From Tritrichomonas musculus (lineage: Eukaryota; Parabasalia; Tritrichomonadida; Tritrichomonadidae), in assembly GCA_039105265.1 (NCBI GenBank), contig JAPFFF010000014.1:3038001-3102000 (forward strand): a stretch of DNA of 64,000 nt, given 5' to 3'. Every line of letters starts with the position of its first letter. The stretch's first letter is position 1. Below, piece by piece: positions 30,425-40,153 of the stretch. Below the pieces are notes generated by a model, which was given only the letters and a program-made list of their open reading frames with translations, was not told the DNA's origin and ran no database searches. The position numbers were made by a program, and so were the translations under genes.

Positions 30425-31565
30425 AGGGAAAATGCATTCTAGCCCCCATTTTTCATATCACATTTCTTTTTGGGGGCTAAATGATTTTTTGTTTATTTTT
30501 TTATTGAAAGTTGTATTTTAGCCCCCAATTTTTTTTATTCATAAGTGTTTTTCATCCCATAGACTTTACATTTCGCAAGTATTTCCCAAAATATTTTTTC
30601 TTTGTTGCTCCTTTATGGATATTACTAAATAAATAAATAGAATTTGTTGAAAATAAAAAAAGATATTATTATTTATCTCTATTTATAGGTAAAAAGGACA
30701 TCTTATCTCTTGAATTTGATAGAAATAAAATGATTAAAGGTTTTATTCATAATATTTTTTCTATATATAATGTTTTGTTTAATCAAAGATTATATATTCT
30801 AAAAATTTTTTTGCGTTTTTGGTTATATATGTGTAATTATTTTCGAATATCGTTTATTATTTTATTCACCAAAGAATTTCTCTATTTTTAATTATTTTTG
30901 TTGTTCATTAAAAAAAACTAAACGACTTTTTTTTGCTTTTGCTAAACGATTTTTTTTATATATTTTTGATAGTTTATATGGTCAGAGTGTTTTCAAAAAG
31001 TTAATATTACAACCATATATTCTCACAAAATTTTTGGTGATAAAAGAAACACACTAAATCTTATTTAGTATCAATTTAATTAAATTATTTAACGCAGCAG
31101 CATTTTCTTTTTGCCCAAAATGATTTTAAACTTAAACCAGACATTATACTTTCATATTTTTATAATGAATATGAAATTTAATAATTTATTCATGTTAATA
31201 TAAACACCAGCTTTATGGCTTTTTTTGAGATAATATATAATTTCCAGTATGAGTTAATGATTTTTTCCCTTTTTATTCTATCAATCATTAAATAGTTTAT
31301 CTTAATTGAGTAATCATCAAGAATTATTGATGTTTTTTAGAATTTTTCGTTTTATTTTTATCTTTATATGTTTTTTAACACATAACTTCCTTTTTTTTTG
31401 CATTTATTTTATTTTAATATGCTTTTTTTGCTCTTTTTTTAAATTAAATTTACGATTATTTTCAATTGAAAAAGTTTTCAAAAAAGTGGGGGCTAAAAAA
31501 CACATTTTTACATTTTTTCCCCCATTTTTCCTTTCAATTTTTGGGGGCTAAAAAAAGTTCCCCAT
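30425..31565. mobile_element. Candidate inverted-repeat element with paired AGCCCCCA motifs, ~1.14 kb
   Basis: The left side holds AGCCCCCA at 30441, GGGGGCTAA at 30472 and AGCCCCCA at 30520; the right side mirrors it with TGGGGGCT at 31487, CCCCC at 31519 and TGGGGGCT at 31542. The outermost bases (GGGAAAATGC.. and ..GTTCCCCAT) are also roughly complementary. The five-C blocks stand out in this AT-rich DNA. No gene inside; A-runs flank both ends, so target duplications cannot be called. Confidence 0.55.
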
Positions 31566-31634
31566 AAAAAAAAAAGGAAAATCGCAAAACAAATTTTTAC
31601 GAATTTTATTTTTATTTCACGAAATTAAACCGAA

Positions 31635-32288
31635 TTGTTCAAAATATTCTTTCAAGTCAGTAGCAATTATTTTGTCATTCAAGTCTTAAACGCTTGCGAT
31701 AAAATCAGATATTCTGAAAAAAATATCATTTTTCGTAAAAAAGAAAGGCGTGTTTATTTATATAAACAAAAAATAAGGAAAACCAATGACCCAAATTTGC
31801 TTATTCAAATTATTAAAAACAAAGGTATTTCTGAGTTATCAGATTTTTACAATAACAAATCAGTTAATAAAAATGAAACAAATCAAATAACATCATCTAT
31901 ATTTAATTTAGTCTCTCCTTTCGATTCTAAAACTATTAATCGCGCAGAGCATAAAAGTTTGAATCCTGATAATACTATCGATGGAGTTTTCAAAAACTTT
32001 GGTGGAACGTTATATAAATTTCATCCGAAAGAAAAAGTCGATCCAACCGAATATCCATTAGAAGTTTTTGCCTATTTTACACCTTATTTTCAAAGCATTG
32101 TAAAATCTAAGCAATTCAATATTTCAACTACTATTGAATTAGATGCCACATTTAGTGCACTTTCACCTTATGTTTTATGTGTACCAACCCTTATTTTTAG
32201 AAACAGTGGTATTCCACTTGGCATTCTCATTTCGCCATCAGAGAAAACTTCTTTATACTGCATGTTTTTTGAATCAAAATATAAATGA
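31635..32288 (+). pseudogene. MULE-type transposase fragment
   Basis: The open frame has no ATG start. Residues near the end read TIELDATFSALSPYVLCVPTLIFRNSGIPLGILISPSEKTSLYCMFFE, the MULE transposase beginning with LDATF (first catalytic Asp) and the following strand G.PLG..IS.SE...Y..FF. The ~150 residues before it (QIIKNKGISELSDFYNNKS..) fit the N-terminal part in length. Motifs for the second Asp, zinc site and Glu are missing downstream, so it is truncated. MULEs make 9-10-bp duplications and are a possible transposase source for the elements with 8-12-bp duplications in this window; that link is inference. Confidence 0.6.
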
Positions 32289-32843
32289 TTAAGAGTATCA
32301 AGTCCTAATACTTCATTAAAAGAGCTTTTATCAAAGAGTGATTTATCTATTGCATCATAATCGATTTGTAATGGGGTTTTCTTTTTTGACCAAGAGAAAC
32401 TATCAACAAAGAATACTATTCCTGCTTTATTTGCTGGTTCAGTCATGTTTCTTTTATCCGAGATAAATAAATAATGAATCGAAGAAGTGAAATAAATGAG
32501 AGGAATAAGGAAATCTATTCTTGACATACCACATAAAAAAATATCAATCTTATTGTTTTTTTACAGATATAAATTTTTAATTGCATTTTCCCATAATTTT
32601 CTCACCTATAATGACTCCTCATATTTCGATTTAATTTTTTCATATCTTTGAATTTTTTTTGGATCCTCAGGTGGTTCATTCTTTAAAACCTTGTAATAAT
32701 ATTGAATTCTTGAATGAATTATTTTTAATGTTGAAGTAGCAAACGTTTTTCTTTCATGAGGTCTTTTCAAAGGGGGTAATTTTTCTGAATGTTGAACATC
32801 CTTTTATCATAGAGAGAAAAAAAATCATACATTTTAAAAATAA
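32289..32843. other. Spacer after the MULE fragment
   Basis: No convincing gene. A minus-strand open frame overlapping 32168-32527 is judged a shadow. An initiator-like TCATAC lies at 32825, 17 nt before the next frame. Confidence 0.4.
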
Positions 32844-33228
32844 ATGAGCGATGATGAATATGAAAATTTTAGTGAACACGGTTAAAAATTATGGAATTAT
32901 TTAATGTATGAAACAAGGAAAAGAACAAGATTCAAATCATTTGAACAAGTCCAAAATTTGAGAGATGGGAGAATCTTAAGTATCGAAAATCCTGAAGAAC
33001 TCAAAGACATTTTTCATGAATCAAAAACTTTATCAAGACAACTACTCTTATGAGGAACCAAAAAAGGAGAAAATTATTGTTGATGATTCTGATTCATTTG
33101 AGAGGAAACTTGAAGACTATGTTACTTGTAATAGTAATTATGAAGGTGAACTATCTGAAAAACTATTTGAAAGATTAATAAAAGGTTGGAAAAAAGATAG
33201 AGATAAACATTCTATGGATGAATGGTAG
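32844..33228 (+). pseudogene. Decayed gene with surviving initiator, function unknown
   Basis: Begins ATG with MSDDEYENFSEHG, then a TAA at codon 14, then continues in frame with KLWNYLMYETRKRTRFKSFEQVQNLRDGRILSIENPEELKDIFHES and, after one frame change near 33020, YQDNYSYEEPKKEKIIVDDSDSFERKLEDYVTCNSNYEGELSEKLFERLIKGWKKDRDKHSMDEW. An Inr-like TCATAC sits 17 nt before the ATG. Acidic/basic alternation suggests an expressed ancestor. No family recognised; it overlaps the opposite frame at 33175-33228. Confidence 0.4.
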
Positions 33229-33790
33229 AAAAATTTCGAAAAATCGATTTTCATTTTCCTTGAGCAGATGGATATTTCTTTCAACGACATCTTTTTTGAT
33301 ATTTGGTCGGTAATTGGTTCTAAAATAAAAGTCTTTCAATAGATATGAGTCAAATCTTTGTACGGCATGTTCGTCTATTGTCAATGGCGTGAAAGAATTC
33401 TGTGACCTTCTTTCTTCGATTTTAGCTATCAAGTTTGGATCGAGTTCCGGTCCTTTTGGTGGAACTTTTTGTGAGTATGATATCGTCTCATGATTCCATT
33501 TCGATTTTTTCCCTTCTAACTTTTTGAGTAAAGGATCACTTTGAGATGAGGAATCATTTGTCTTTGGAGTTTGAGTACTATTTTGGCTGTCATATGTAAT
33601 TGTTATTGAATCTTCCTGATTCTGTTCTTTTGAATTTTGTGACATTAATTCGTCAAATTTTTGATCATCTATTTGAGATACGGGATCTGTAACTTTTTGA
33701 GATTGTCTTTGAGAGTATCTTTTTATGGTGTTCAGAGCAGATTCTACTGTTAGATTGTTCTGTAACTGTTTCGTAGCATTTTAGTTTGAG
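33175..33790 (-). pseudogene. Ser/Gln/Asn-rich frame, probably fragment of a larger protein
   Basis: An ATG at 33645 opens a 156-codon frame (MSQNSKEQNQEDSITITYDSQNS..), but the same frame runs upstream without stops as NATKQLQNNLTVESALNTIKRYSQRQSQKVTDPVSQIDDQKFDELM, so the true start is lost. The C-terminal part (PPKGPELDPNLIAKIEERRSQNSFTPLTIDEHAVQRFDSYLLKDFYFRTNYRPNIKKDVVERN) looks folded and ends in a hydrophobic tail. No domain recognised. It may belong to the same dead locus or element as the opposite-strand frame. Confidence 0.4.
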
Positions 33791-34709
33791 CCGCTTCGTT
33801 TAAATTGTAAAATATTGCATTATCAAAAAGAAAAAAAGTTTTACTTTGATTATTATTATTAAAAAACTCTGATAATTTCCATATATATGAATTAAAAATT
33901 TTTTGTGATATAAAACGACTTTGTTATGCGAAATTGCTGCTAATAAGTAATGAGGAACAACATTTTTGAGGTGATTTTGAGCAATTTAAAAACGAGCTTT
34001 ACGGCAACCTTTAAAACTTGAATGGACTTTTAAATATTTGTTATAATACTTTTTGGGAGCATATGGCTATTCGTCTATTCAGATTGTATTTAGATAATTG
34101 ACCTTGTTAATTGCGCGAAATTGCCGAAATTCACATAATAAACACCAGTTTTAATATTTCGTATTCTTGTTGTTTCTTTTGTTATTTTTAAAAAATAAGT
34201 ATAATATACTTTATTATTTGTTTCTTTTTGATAGTTTTCTTTGAGTAAGTTAAAAGGAACAGCTCTTCTGGGAGATTCTTTGTACTAATCTGAGACTGGA
34301 TATTTGATATAAGGGAACAATGAGTATTTGTAATAAAATGATATGGGCAAATTCACTTTTTGAATCGCTAAGAGGCCGAACATTATTTTCCAGAGCTTAA
34401 ATGCTTCTCAAATTATTTTTTAATGAAATAAATTAGTTAAAGTATGCAATTCTTAAAAAAATTATTAAATAAATAATATAATGAATTATGAAAAATGAGA
34501 AAAAGTGTAATAAAAATAAATTTTATCTTCTTGGTCAAAAATATGGTCAAGATTATTATTGGTTTTCATTGAATTATTAAAAATTAAAATATCTAAAAAT
34601 TAGTCGGAAATTTTTTTTAAATATTATTCTCTCTTTATATTTATATATCATATAATAACATACTAAAAAATAATCTGTATTTGAATTACTTTTCATAAGT
34701 TGAACGACC
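33791..34709. other. Gene-free AT-rich stretch
   Basis: No frame, RNA or inverted repeat supported. Confidence 0.45.
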
Positions 34710-34720
34710 TAATCGCATTT

Positions 34721-35196
34721 AGACTTGTTATTTTGAGAATCGATATCAAAAACGTCACTTTTTTACATCTGATACTCGATTATCAGTTTACAAATCTGAT
34801 ATCGAGATTATCGATTATCAAGATATCAGATTTGAAATGTGATATGAAAATAATTGTAAACTTGATATCAATAACCGAGATCTCGAGATCTCAAACAGAT
34901 TTATCTTTTTTTATAATTGTTATTTGTGATTTTATTATATCTAAAAATAAATAATAGAATGTATTGATGTTTATTTTAAGATTAAAATCAAAAAATACAT
35001 TCTTTTTTATGAAATATTTGAGAATGAATTACGATCATATATTTATCAAAAAGTTTAATTGAAAATTCTGATATCAAAAGCTGAGAAAAAAAATTCTCAA
35101 TCTCTGAAATCGATCTCGAGAATCTGTGTATATTTATGTATCGATATCAAAAAGTCAATCAATTATCGATCTCGAGAATCGGAGAATAACAAGTCT
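34721..35196. mobile_element. Short inverted-repeat element (476 bp) with long target duplication
   Basis: Ends AGACTTGTTATT.. and ..AATAACAAGTCT; the 12-bp TAATCGCATTTA occurs at 34710-34721 and 35196-35207, of which 8-12 bp is target duplication depending on where the end is drawn (10 bp with these ends). Subterminal sequence is degenerately inverted and dense in palindromic words (GATATC, CTCGAG, ATCGAT), including the 16-bp palindrome GAGATCTCGAGATCTC at 34877. No gene. The 10-bp duplication fits a MULE-type MITE. Confidence 0.8.
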
Positions 35197-35207
35197 AATC
35201 GCATTTA

Positions 35208-37170
35208 AAGGGTTAAATATCTTTTTAAATAATAAATATTTATTAATAAATATATAAATACATACTTTATAAATGAAGATATATTTATATATAAATAAAT
35301 ATTATATTTAATATTTTTTTTAACCAAGATATAGTTAAAACCAAATGTGCTTTGATTTGAATAGTTTATGTCATAACTTTTTATTAAATATTTTCAAAAA
35401 GTTTTGCAAATATTAAAAATGTTTGTAATTCAATATAAAGCTAATTTGCTAATATTATTTTACAAATATTGAAAAGATAAATCTATATTTATCTAATATT
35501 ATTATATATAACTGTTGGTATTTAAAATCTTTTTGAGCTATTATGCGCACCAGAATCCAACAGGGGATATAAATCTTGGCACATATGAAACCCAAAAAAA
35601 CTTAAAAAATGAACTTTTTGGGTACTGAGTAAATTGTGTTGCGAGTGGAGAATATTTGTAATCCTTACTTCAATTCACAAAACTGTGTGATTATTATTGA
35701 AAATATTACATTAAATAAAAACCATAGCTTTATTATTTAACTAATGCGTTCTCTTTTTCAAATTCTTGCTATAATGAACCAATGTAATTTAGACAATACA
35801 TTATTTTTTTTTTGAAAAAGTTAGTTTGTGGATGGAATATTTTCTTTGCTTATTTCACAATTAATTCAAAAAAAATTGTGAATTAATAAAGAATAAAATA
35901 AAAATAAATTAAATAGGTTAATTTATTAATATATCTGTTTTGCACTAACAATTTAAACTTTTCTTGTTTTTATTATTTATCATCAAATATATTTGATTTA
36001 TAAATAAAAAGAATTAATTTAAATGCTATTTAGTTGAAAATTATTCAAAAATATCAAATATGAACCGATATTATGAAATTTTCTTTTATGTGACTTTTTA
36101 AGATTCTTTTTGACAGTTTTGAATATCTTTTGTATTTATGATGATTATTTTTATCAAAAAGTTACTTTTAAAAAATATTTTTTCATAAAGATCAATCAAA
36201 AAGTAGATGAGATTTTGAATAATTGAATTTTTTTTGGTAATTTTTTGAAATTTTAGTCATCATTAAAATACATTTTTATCGTTTAGCATAGGATTTATCA
36301 CATCACTGATTTTTGAATTTTCAAATTCAATTTTGTGAATAATTGAAATAATATTTAAAAATTGTTTTGGAAATTTAAAAACTATAATTGATATTGATTT
36401 TGAAAACCAAATTAATTCACTAAATAAGCCAATAAAGAAATGAATATCTCAAAACGATAAAGATCATTTTTTTCACTCATTTTTTTTGCGATGAAATTTT
36501 AAAAACAATGAAAATAGATGTAATAAAGCAAATTTTTTTCAATGTATTTTTATTTTTATTCAAAAATATCGTTATCTCAATAAATTTAATAAATTATTAA
36601 TTTTAAATATGTTTTATTTAATTATAAGAAACTAAAAAACAATTAAAAATGTATGAAAATAGTATGGAGTAATTATATAGCTCAGAAAAGTGAAGCTTAC
36701 GTTAAAAAAAAAAAAATTGGCCCAAAATTTTGCTTTCATCGCTATATATACTTTGTTTCACCATATATTTATTCGATTTATTCGGATTAAAAGCTAATCG
36801 GATCTGCCAATTTTTTTTTTTTCTCTTATAAAATGGTTTTAAATTTTAACTATTTATTTGAAAAAGTGAAAACATATCACTTCACAAATATGATATTTTA
36901 TTTTTATTCAAATTAATTTGAATGAATTTTCACAAATTAAAAAATAAAATTATCAAATATTATTTTTTTTCTATTAAACCAAAATTTCTAAAAAAAAATA
37001 TATCTTGAAATTGCGGGATAAATTTATTAATTAAACAAATAATATAATTTATAATATATATATAATAAATTTTAGTAATAATAAATAATAAAAATTTTGG
37101 CAGGATCTTGGCTTGTCAACATCTATGAAAATTGAAATATCATCATTTAATTCACTTAGTAAAGAACACT
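35208..37170. other. ~2 kb AT-rich intergenic stretch
   Basis: No gene recognised. Contains a 17-bp inverted pair (AAAAAAAAAAAATTGGC at ~36705-36721 and complement at 36806-36822) that could bound a 119-bp MITE or be chance from A/T runs. Confidence 0.45.
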
Positions 37171-37176
37171 TCACTT
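37171..37176 (+). promoter_or_regulatory. Initiator of the flavodiiron gene
   Basis: TCACTTTTTT with its A 27 nt before the ATG at 37200 repeats the form seen at the NTF2-like gene; it lies downstream of the earlier in-frame ATG (37125), favouring 37200 as the start. Another TCACTT is at 37152. Confidence 0.5.
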
Positions 37177-37199
37177 TTTTATTATCGGTAATAGGAAAT

Positions 37200-39851
37200 A
37201 TGCAAATAGAAAAAGAACAGATTTGCAAAGACGTAACTTGGCTTGGTGTGAAAGATACCAACCTTAAGGTGTTTGATATCATCATGGAAACAAAATATGG
37301 AACAACTTATAATGCTTATATGATTAATACAACAGAAGGCATTGTCCTTTCTGAAACCGTTAAAGAATGCTTTTTCGACCAGTACTTAGCTGATATCAAG
37401 AGCGTTTGTGGAGATCTTTCAAAGATCAAATATTTGATTCAGAATCACACAGAACCAGATCATGCAGGATCCATCAGAAAACTTATTGAGTTGATCCCAA
37501 CCATCACAGTTGTTGCATCTCGAACAGCAATAACATACTTAAATGATATCACAAACATCAAATTTAATCATAAAATTGCTGAAGATATTAAGGAACTCAA
37601 GGTTGGAGATAAAACATTCCAATTCATCAATGTTCCATTCTTACACTGGCCAGATTCAATGTACACATACTTAAAAGAAGAAAATGTTCTCTTTACTTGT
37701 GACTCATTTGGATCCCACTACTGCCCTAAAGGTGGAATTAAAATGTCAGAACTTCCAAAGAGTGAAGAAGAGAACTACCAAGATGCACTTTTATATTACT
37801 ATACCGCCATTTTTGGCCCATTCAAGAAATATGTTGTCGGTGCAGTTGAAAAGCTTGATAAAGAATTAAAGATACTCGACACTCTCAAAGTAATTTGCCC
37901 AGGCCACGGCCCAGTCCTTGATTCCAGAATTAAAGAAATTGTTGGCACCTACAATAAGTGGTCAACCCCAGCCCCAGAAAATCCACAAAGAAAGAAGAAA
38001 GTTATTATTCCATATGTTTCTGCTTATGGATACACTGGTGAAATTGCTAATTATATTGAACAAGGAATTAAAGAAGCCGATCCATCAATTGAAGTTATTA
38101 AATATAACGTAAACATAGGAAACTATAATCAATTAAAGGGAGAAATCCTTGGCCATTTTGCAGATGCTGATGGAATTCTTTTGGGAACTAATACAATCAA
38201 TGGTGATGCAATTCCATACATCTGGGATCTTGCACTTTCTTTGAATCCAATTGTTCATGGTGGAAAAGTTGTTTCATCTTTTGGATCATACGGATGGTCA
38301 GGTGAAGGTGTTGATAACATTGTTGATCGTTTGAAACAAATCAGAATGAAGGTTATCGATGGGTTTAAGATCAAATTCAGGGCATCTAAGGAAGAAGCTC
38401 AAGAAGCAATTAACTTTGGAAAGAAATTCGGAACATCTGTCGTTACTGGCGTTGTTCCAGAAATGAAGAAGAAGGAAGGTGCACCATCCATCAACTTTGA
38501 TGATTTGAACCCATCACACCAAGTCGTCTATTGGAGATGCACAATATGCGGTGAAATTTATGCTGGTATCGTACCACCTGAGGTTTGCCCAGCATGTGGC
38601 GTTGGACAAGAACTTTTCGAACTTTATCAAGCAGATACTGTTACTTTCAAATCGGAAGAAAAAGAAAAGATTGTCATCATCGGATCTGGTGCTGCAGCTG
38701 TTTCAGCCGCTGAAGCAATCCGCCAAAGAAACACAGTTTGCTCAGTCGACATTTTTACCAAAGATGATGAATTACCATATTACAGACCATCTCTTTCTGA
38801 CCTCATCCACCAAGATATTCCTGATGCAGAATTCCTCTTACATCCTAAGGAATGGTATGCCGAACGCAATATCAATCTCCATTTGAATAGTGAGGTTACA
38901 CATATTGATAAAGATAACAAATTAGTTACACTTAAAGATGGAAAGAAGATTCCATACGATAAACTCATTCTCGGAAATGGATCATCAGCTTTCGTTCCAC
39001 CACTCAAAGGATCAGATCTTAAAGGCGTTTTCCAAATGAAGCTTGCATCAGATGCACGCCGATTGAAAGAATTCGCAAAAGGCAAACACAATGCAGTCGT
39101 TATTGGCGGCGGTGTTCTTGGTCTCGAAACTGCTGATGCTCTTCTTCAATTAGGACTTCATGTTACATGCCTTGAATTCATGAAACGTGTTATGCCACGT
39201 CAACTCGATGAAGATGCATCCGTCTTTATCAAGGAAATCCTTGAAAAGAAGGACTTCAAGATTATGCTTGGAGCAGGTGCAAAAGAAATCATTGGCGATT
39301 CAAACGGATTTGTCAAAGGTGTTGCCGTTGACGATCAAGTTTACAATGCTGATTTAGTTGTTATCAACATTGGCGTTCGTTCTAATGTTCAAATCGCTAA
39401 AGATGCTGGAATTGCTGTTGACAGATGCGTTGTTGTTAATGAAAGAATGGAAACAAACGTTAAAGGTATTTATGCTTGCGGTGATCTTGTTGAATTCAAT
39501 CATGTTAATATTTGCCTTTGGTCTCCAGCTATTGAACAAGGTAAAGTTGCTGGTGCAAATGCTGTTGGTGATACATCTGTTGTTTACAAGCCAAAGATTG
39601 AACCACTTTCATTCCTTGCCTTTGATACAGAACTTTACTCTGTTGGAAATCCACCAACTGCTAAACTTGAAGACTACCATATTGTTCATGAAGCTGATCC
39701 AAAGACTGGCAAATTCTTAAAGCTTGCTTTCAAAGATGAAAAACTTGTTTACGGATGTGTCTTCAATGATACTGCTAAGGTTAACACCATATTGAAGGGA
39801 GTTCGCAATGGCTACGACTATCATTCAATCATGTCATTATTCTATGGATAA
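37200..39851 (+). CDS. Multidomain flavodiiron protein (class F type): FDP + rubredoxin + NAD(P)H reductase, 883 aa
   Basis: Three fused modules. Residues 1-~400 are an A-type flavodiiron core: metallo-beta-lactamase domain with the full diiron ligand set (H83, E85, D87, H149, D168, H236; HTEPDHAGS, LHWPDSM, CDSFGSH, CPGHGP) and a flavodoxin-like FMN domain (YVSAYGYTGEIANYI). Residues ~440-475 are a rubredoxin with C447-x2-C450 and C463-x2-C466, an unusually short loop. Residues ~485-883 are an FAD/NAD(P)H oxidoreductase (VIIGSGAAAVSAAEAI; AVVIGGGVLGLETADAL; GIYACGDL). This order is that of class F enzymes, which reduce O2 to water with NADH and are known from clostridia and trichomonads. Function: oxygen or NO detoxification in an anaerobe. 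Start chosen at 37200 because the core begins there and an initiator lies between it and the ATG at 37125. C/G-ending codons are more frequent than in neighbours, suggesting high expression or bacterial ancestry. Confidence 0.9.
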   Translation: MQIEKEQICKDVTWLGVKDTNLKVFDIIMETKYGTTYNAYMINTTEGIVLSETVKECFFDQYLADIKSVCGDLSKIKYLIQNHTEPDHAGSIRKLIELIPTITVVASRTAITYLNDITNIKFNHKIAEDIKELKVGDKTFQFINVPFLHWPDSMYTYLKEENVLFTCDSFGSHYCPKGGIKMSELPKSEEENYQDALLYYYTAIFGPFKKYVVGAVEKLDKELKILDTLKVICPGHGPVLDSRIKEIVGTYNKWSTPAPENPQRKKKVIIPYVSAYGYTGEIANYIEQGIKEADPSIEVIKYNVNIGNYNQLKGEILGHFADADGILLGTNTINGDAIPYIWDLALSLNPIVHGGKVVSSFGSYGWSGEGVDNIVDRLKQIRMKVIDGFKIKFRASKEEAQEAINFGKKFGTSVVTGVVPEMKKKEGAPSINFDDLNPSHQVVYWRCTICGEIYAGIVPPEVCPACGVGQELFELYQADTVTFKSEEKEKIVIIGSGAAAVSAAEAIRQRNTVCSVDIFTKDDELPYYRPSLSDLIHQDIPDAEFLLHPKEWYAERNINLHLNSEVTHIDKDNKLVTLKDGKKIPYDKLILGNGSSAFVPPLKGSDLKGVFQMKLASDARRLKEFAKGKHNAVVIGGGVLGLETADALLQLGLHVTCLEFMKRVMPRQLDEDASVFIKEILEKKDFKIMLGAGAKEIIGDSNGFVKGVAVDDQVYNADLVVINIGVRSNVQIAKDAGIAVDRCVVVNERMETNVKGIYACGDLVEFNHVNICLWSPAIEQGKVAGANAVGDTSVVYKPKIEPLSFLAFDTELYSVGNPPTAKLEDYHIVHEADPKTGKFLKLAFKDEKLVYGCVFNDTAKVNTILKGVRNGYDYHSIMSLFYG

Positions 39852-40153
39852 TTTTGATTTATTCAGGTTTTGACAAGAACAGTAACAAATTAAAAATTAT
39901 TATTTTAAAATTAAATTATTTTTTTTTCCTTCTTTAATTTAATCTTCAATAGCTTCAAATTTTTCATATAAATAATTTATTTAATCAAAGCAATAATAAA
40001 AAACACATAATCTGCAAAGTTATGTAATCGTGAAAAAACTTAAATTTAGCATATTTGTACAAACAAATATTCATTTATTTAATGAATCACATCTTGTTAA
40101 TAAATTAAGTCGCCGCTGGTAGAAAAACAAATAACAATAAGACGAGAAATTAA
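39852..40153. other. Spacer between convergent flavodiiron and katanin p80 genes
   Basis: AT-rich, with TAAA words just after both stops; nothing else seen. Confidence 0.5.

Noticed and set aside
32168-32527. 119-codon minus-strand frame
   Set aside because: Overlaps the conserved MULE motif on the plus strand and has no recognisable domain; judged a shadow, though it is not fully excluded as a decayed piece.
36704-36822. 119-bp unit with 17-bp inverted A/T-rich ends
   Set aside because: Twelve of the paired bases are a homopolymer; only TTGGC/GCCAA is informative, so chance cannot be excluded.
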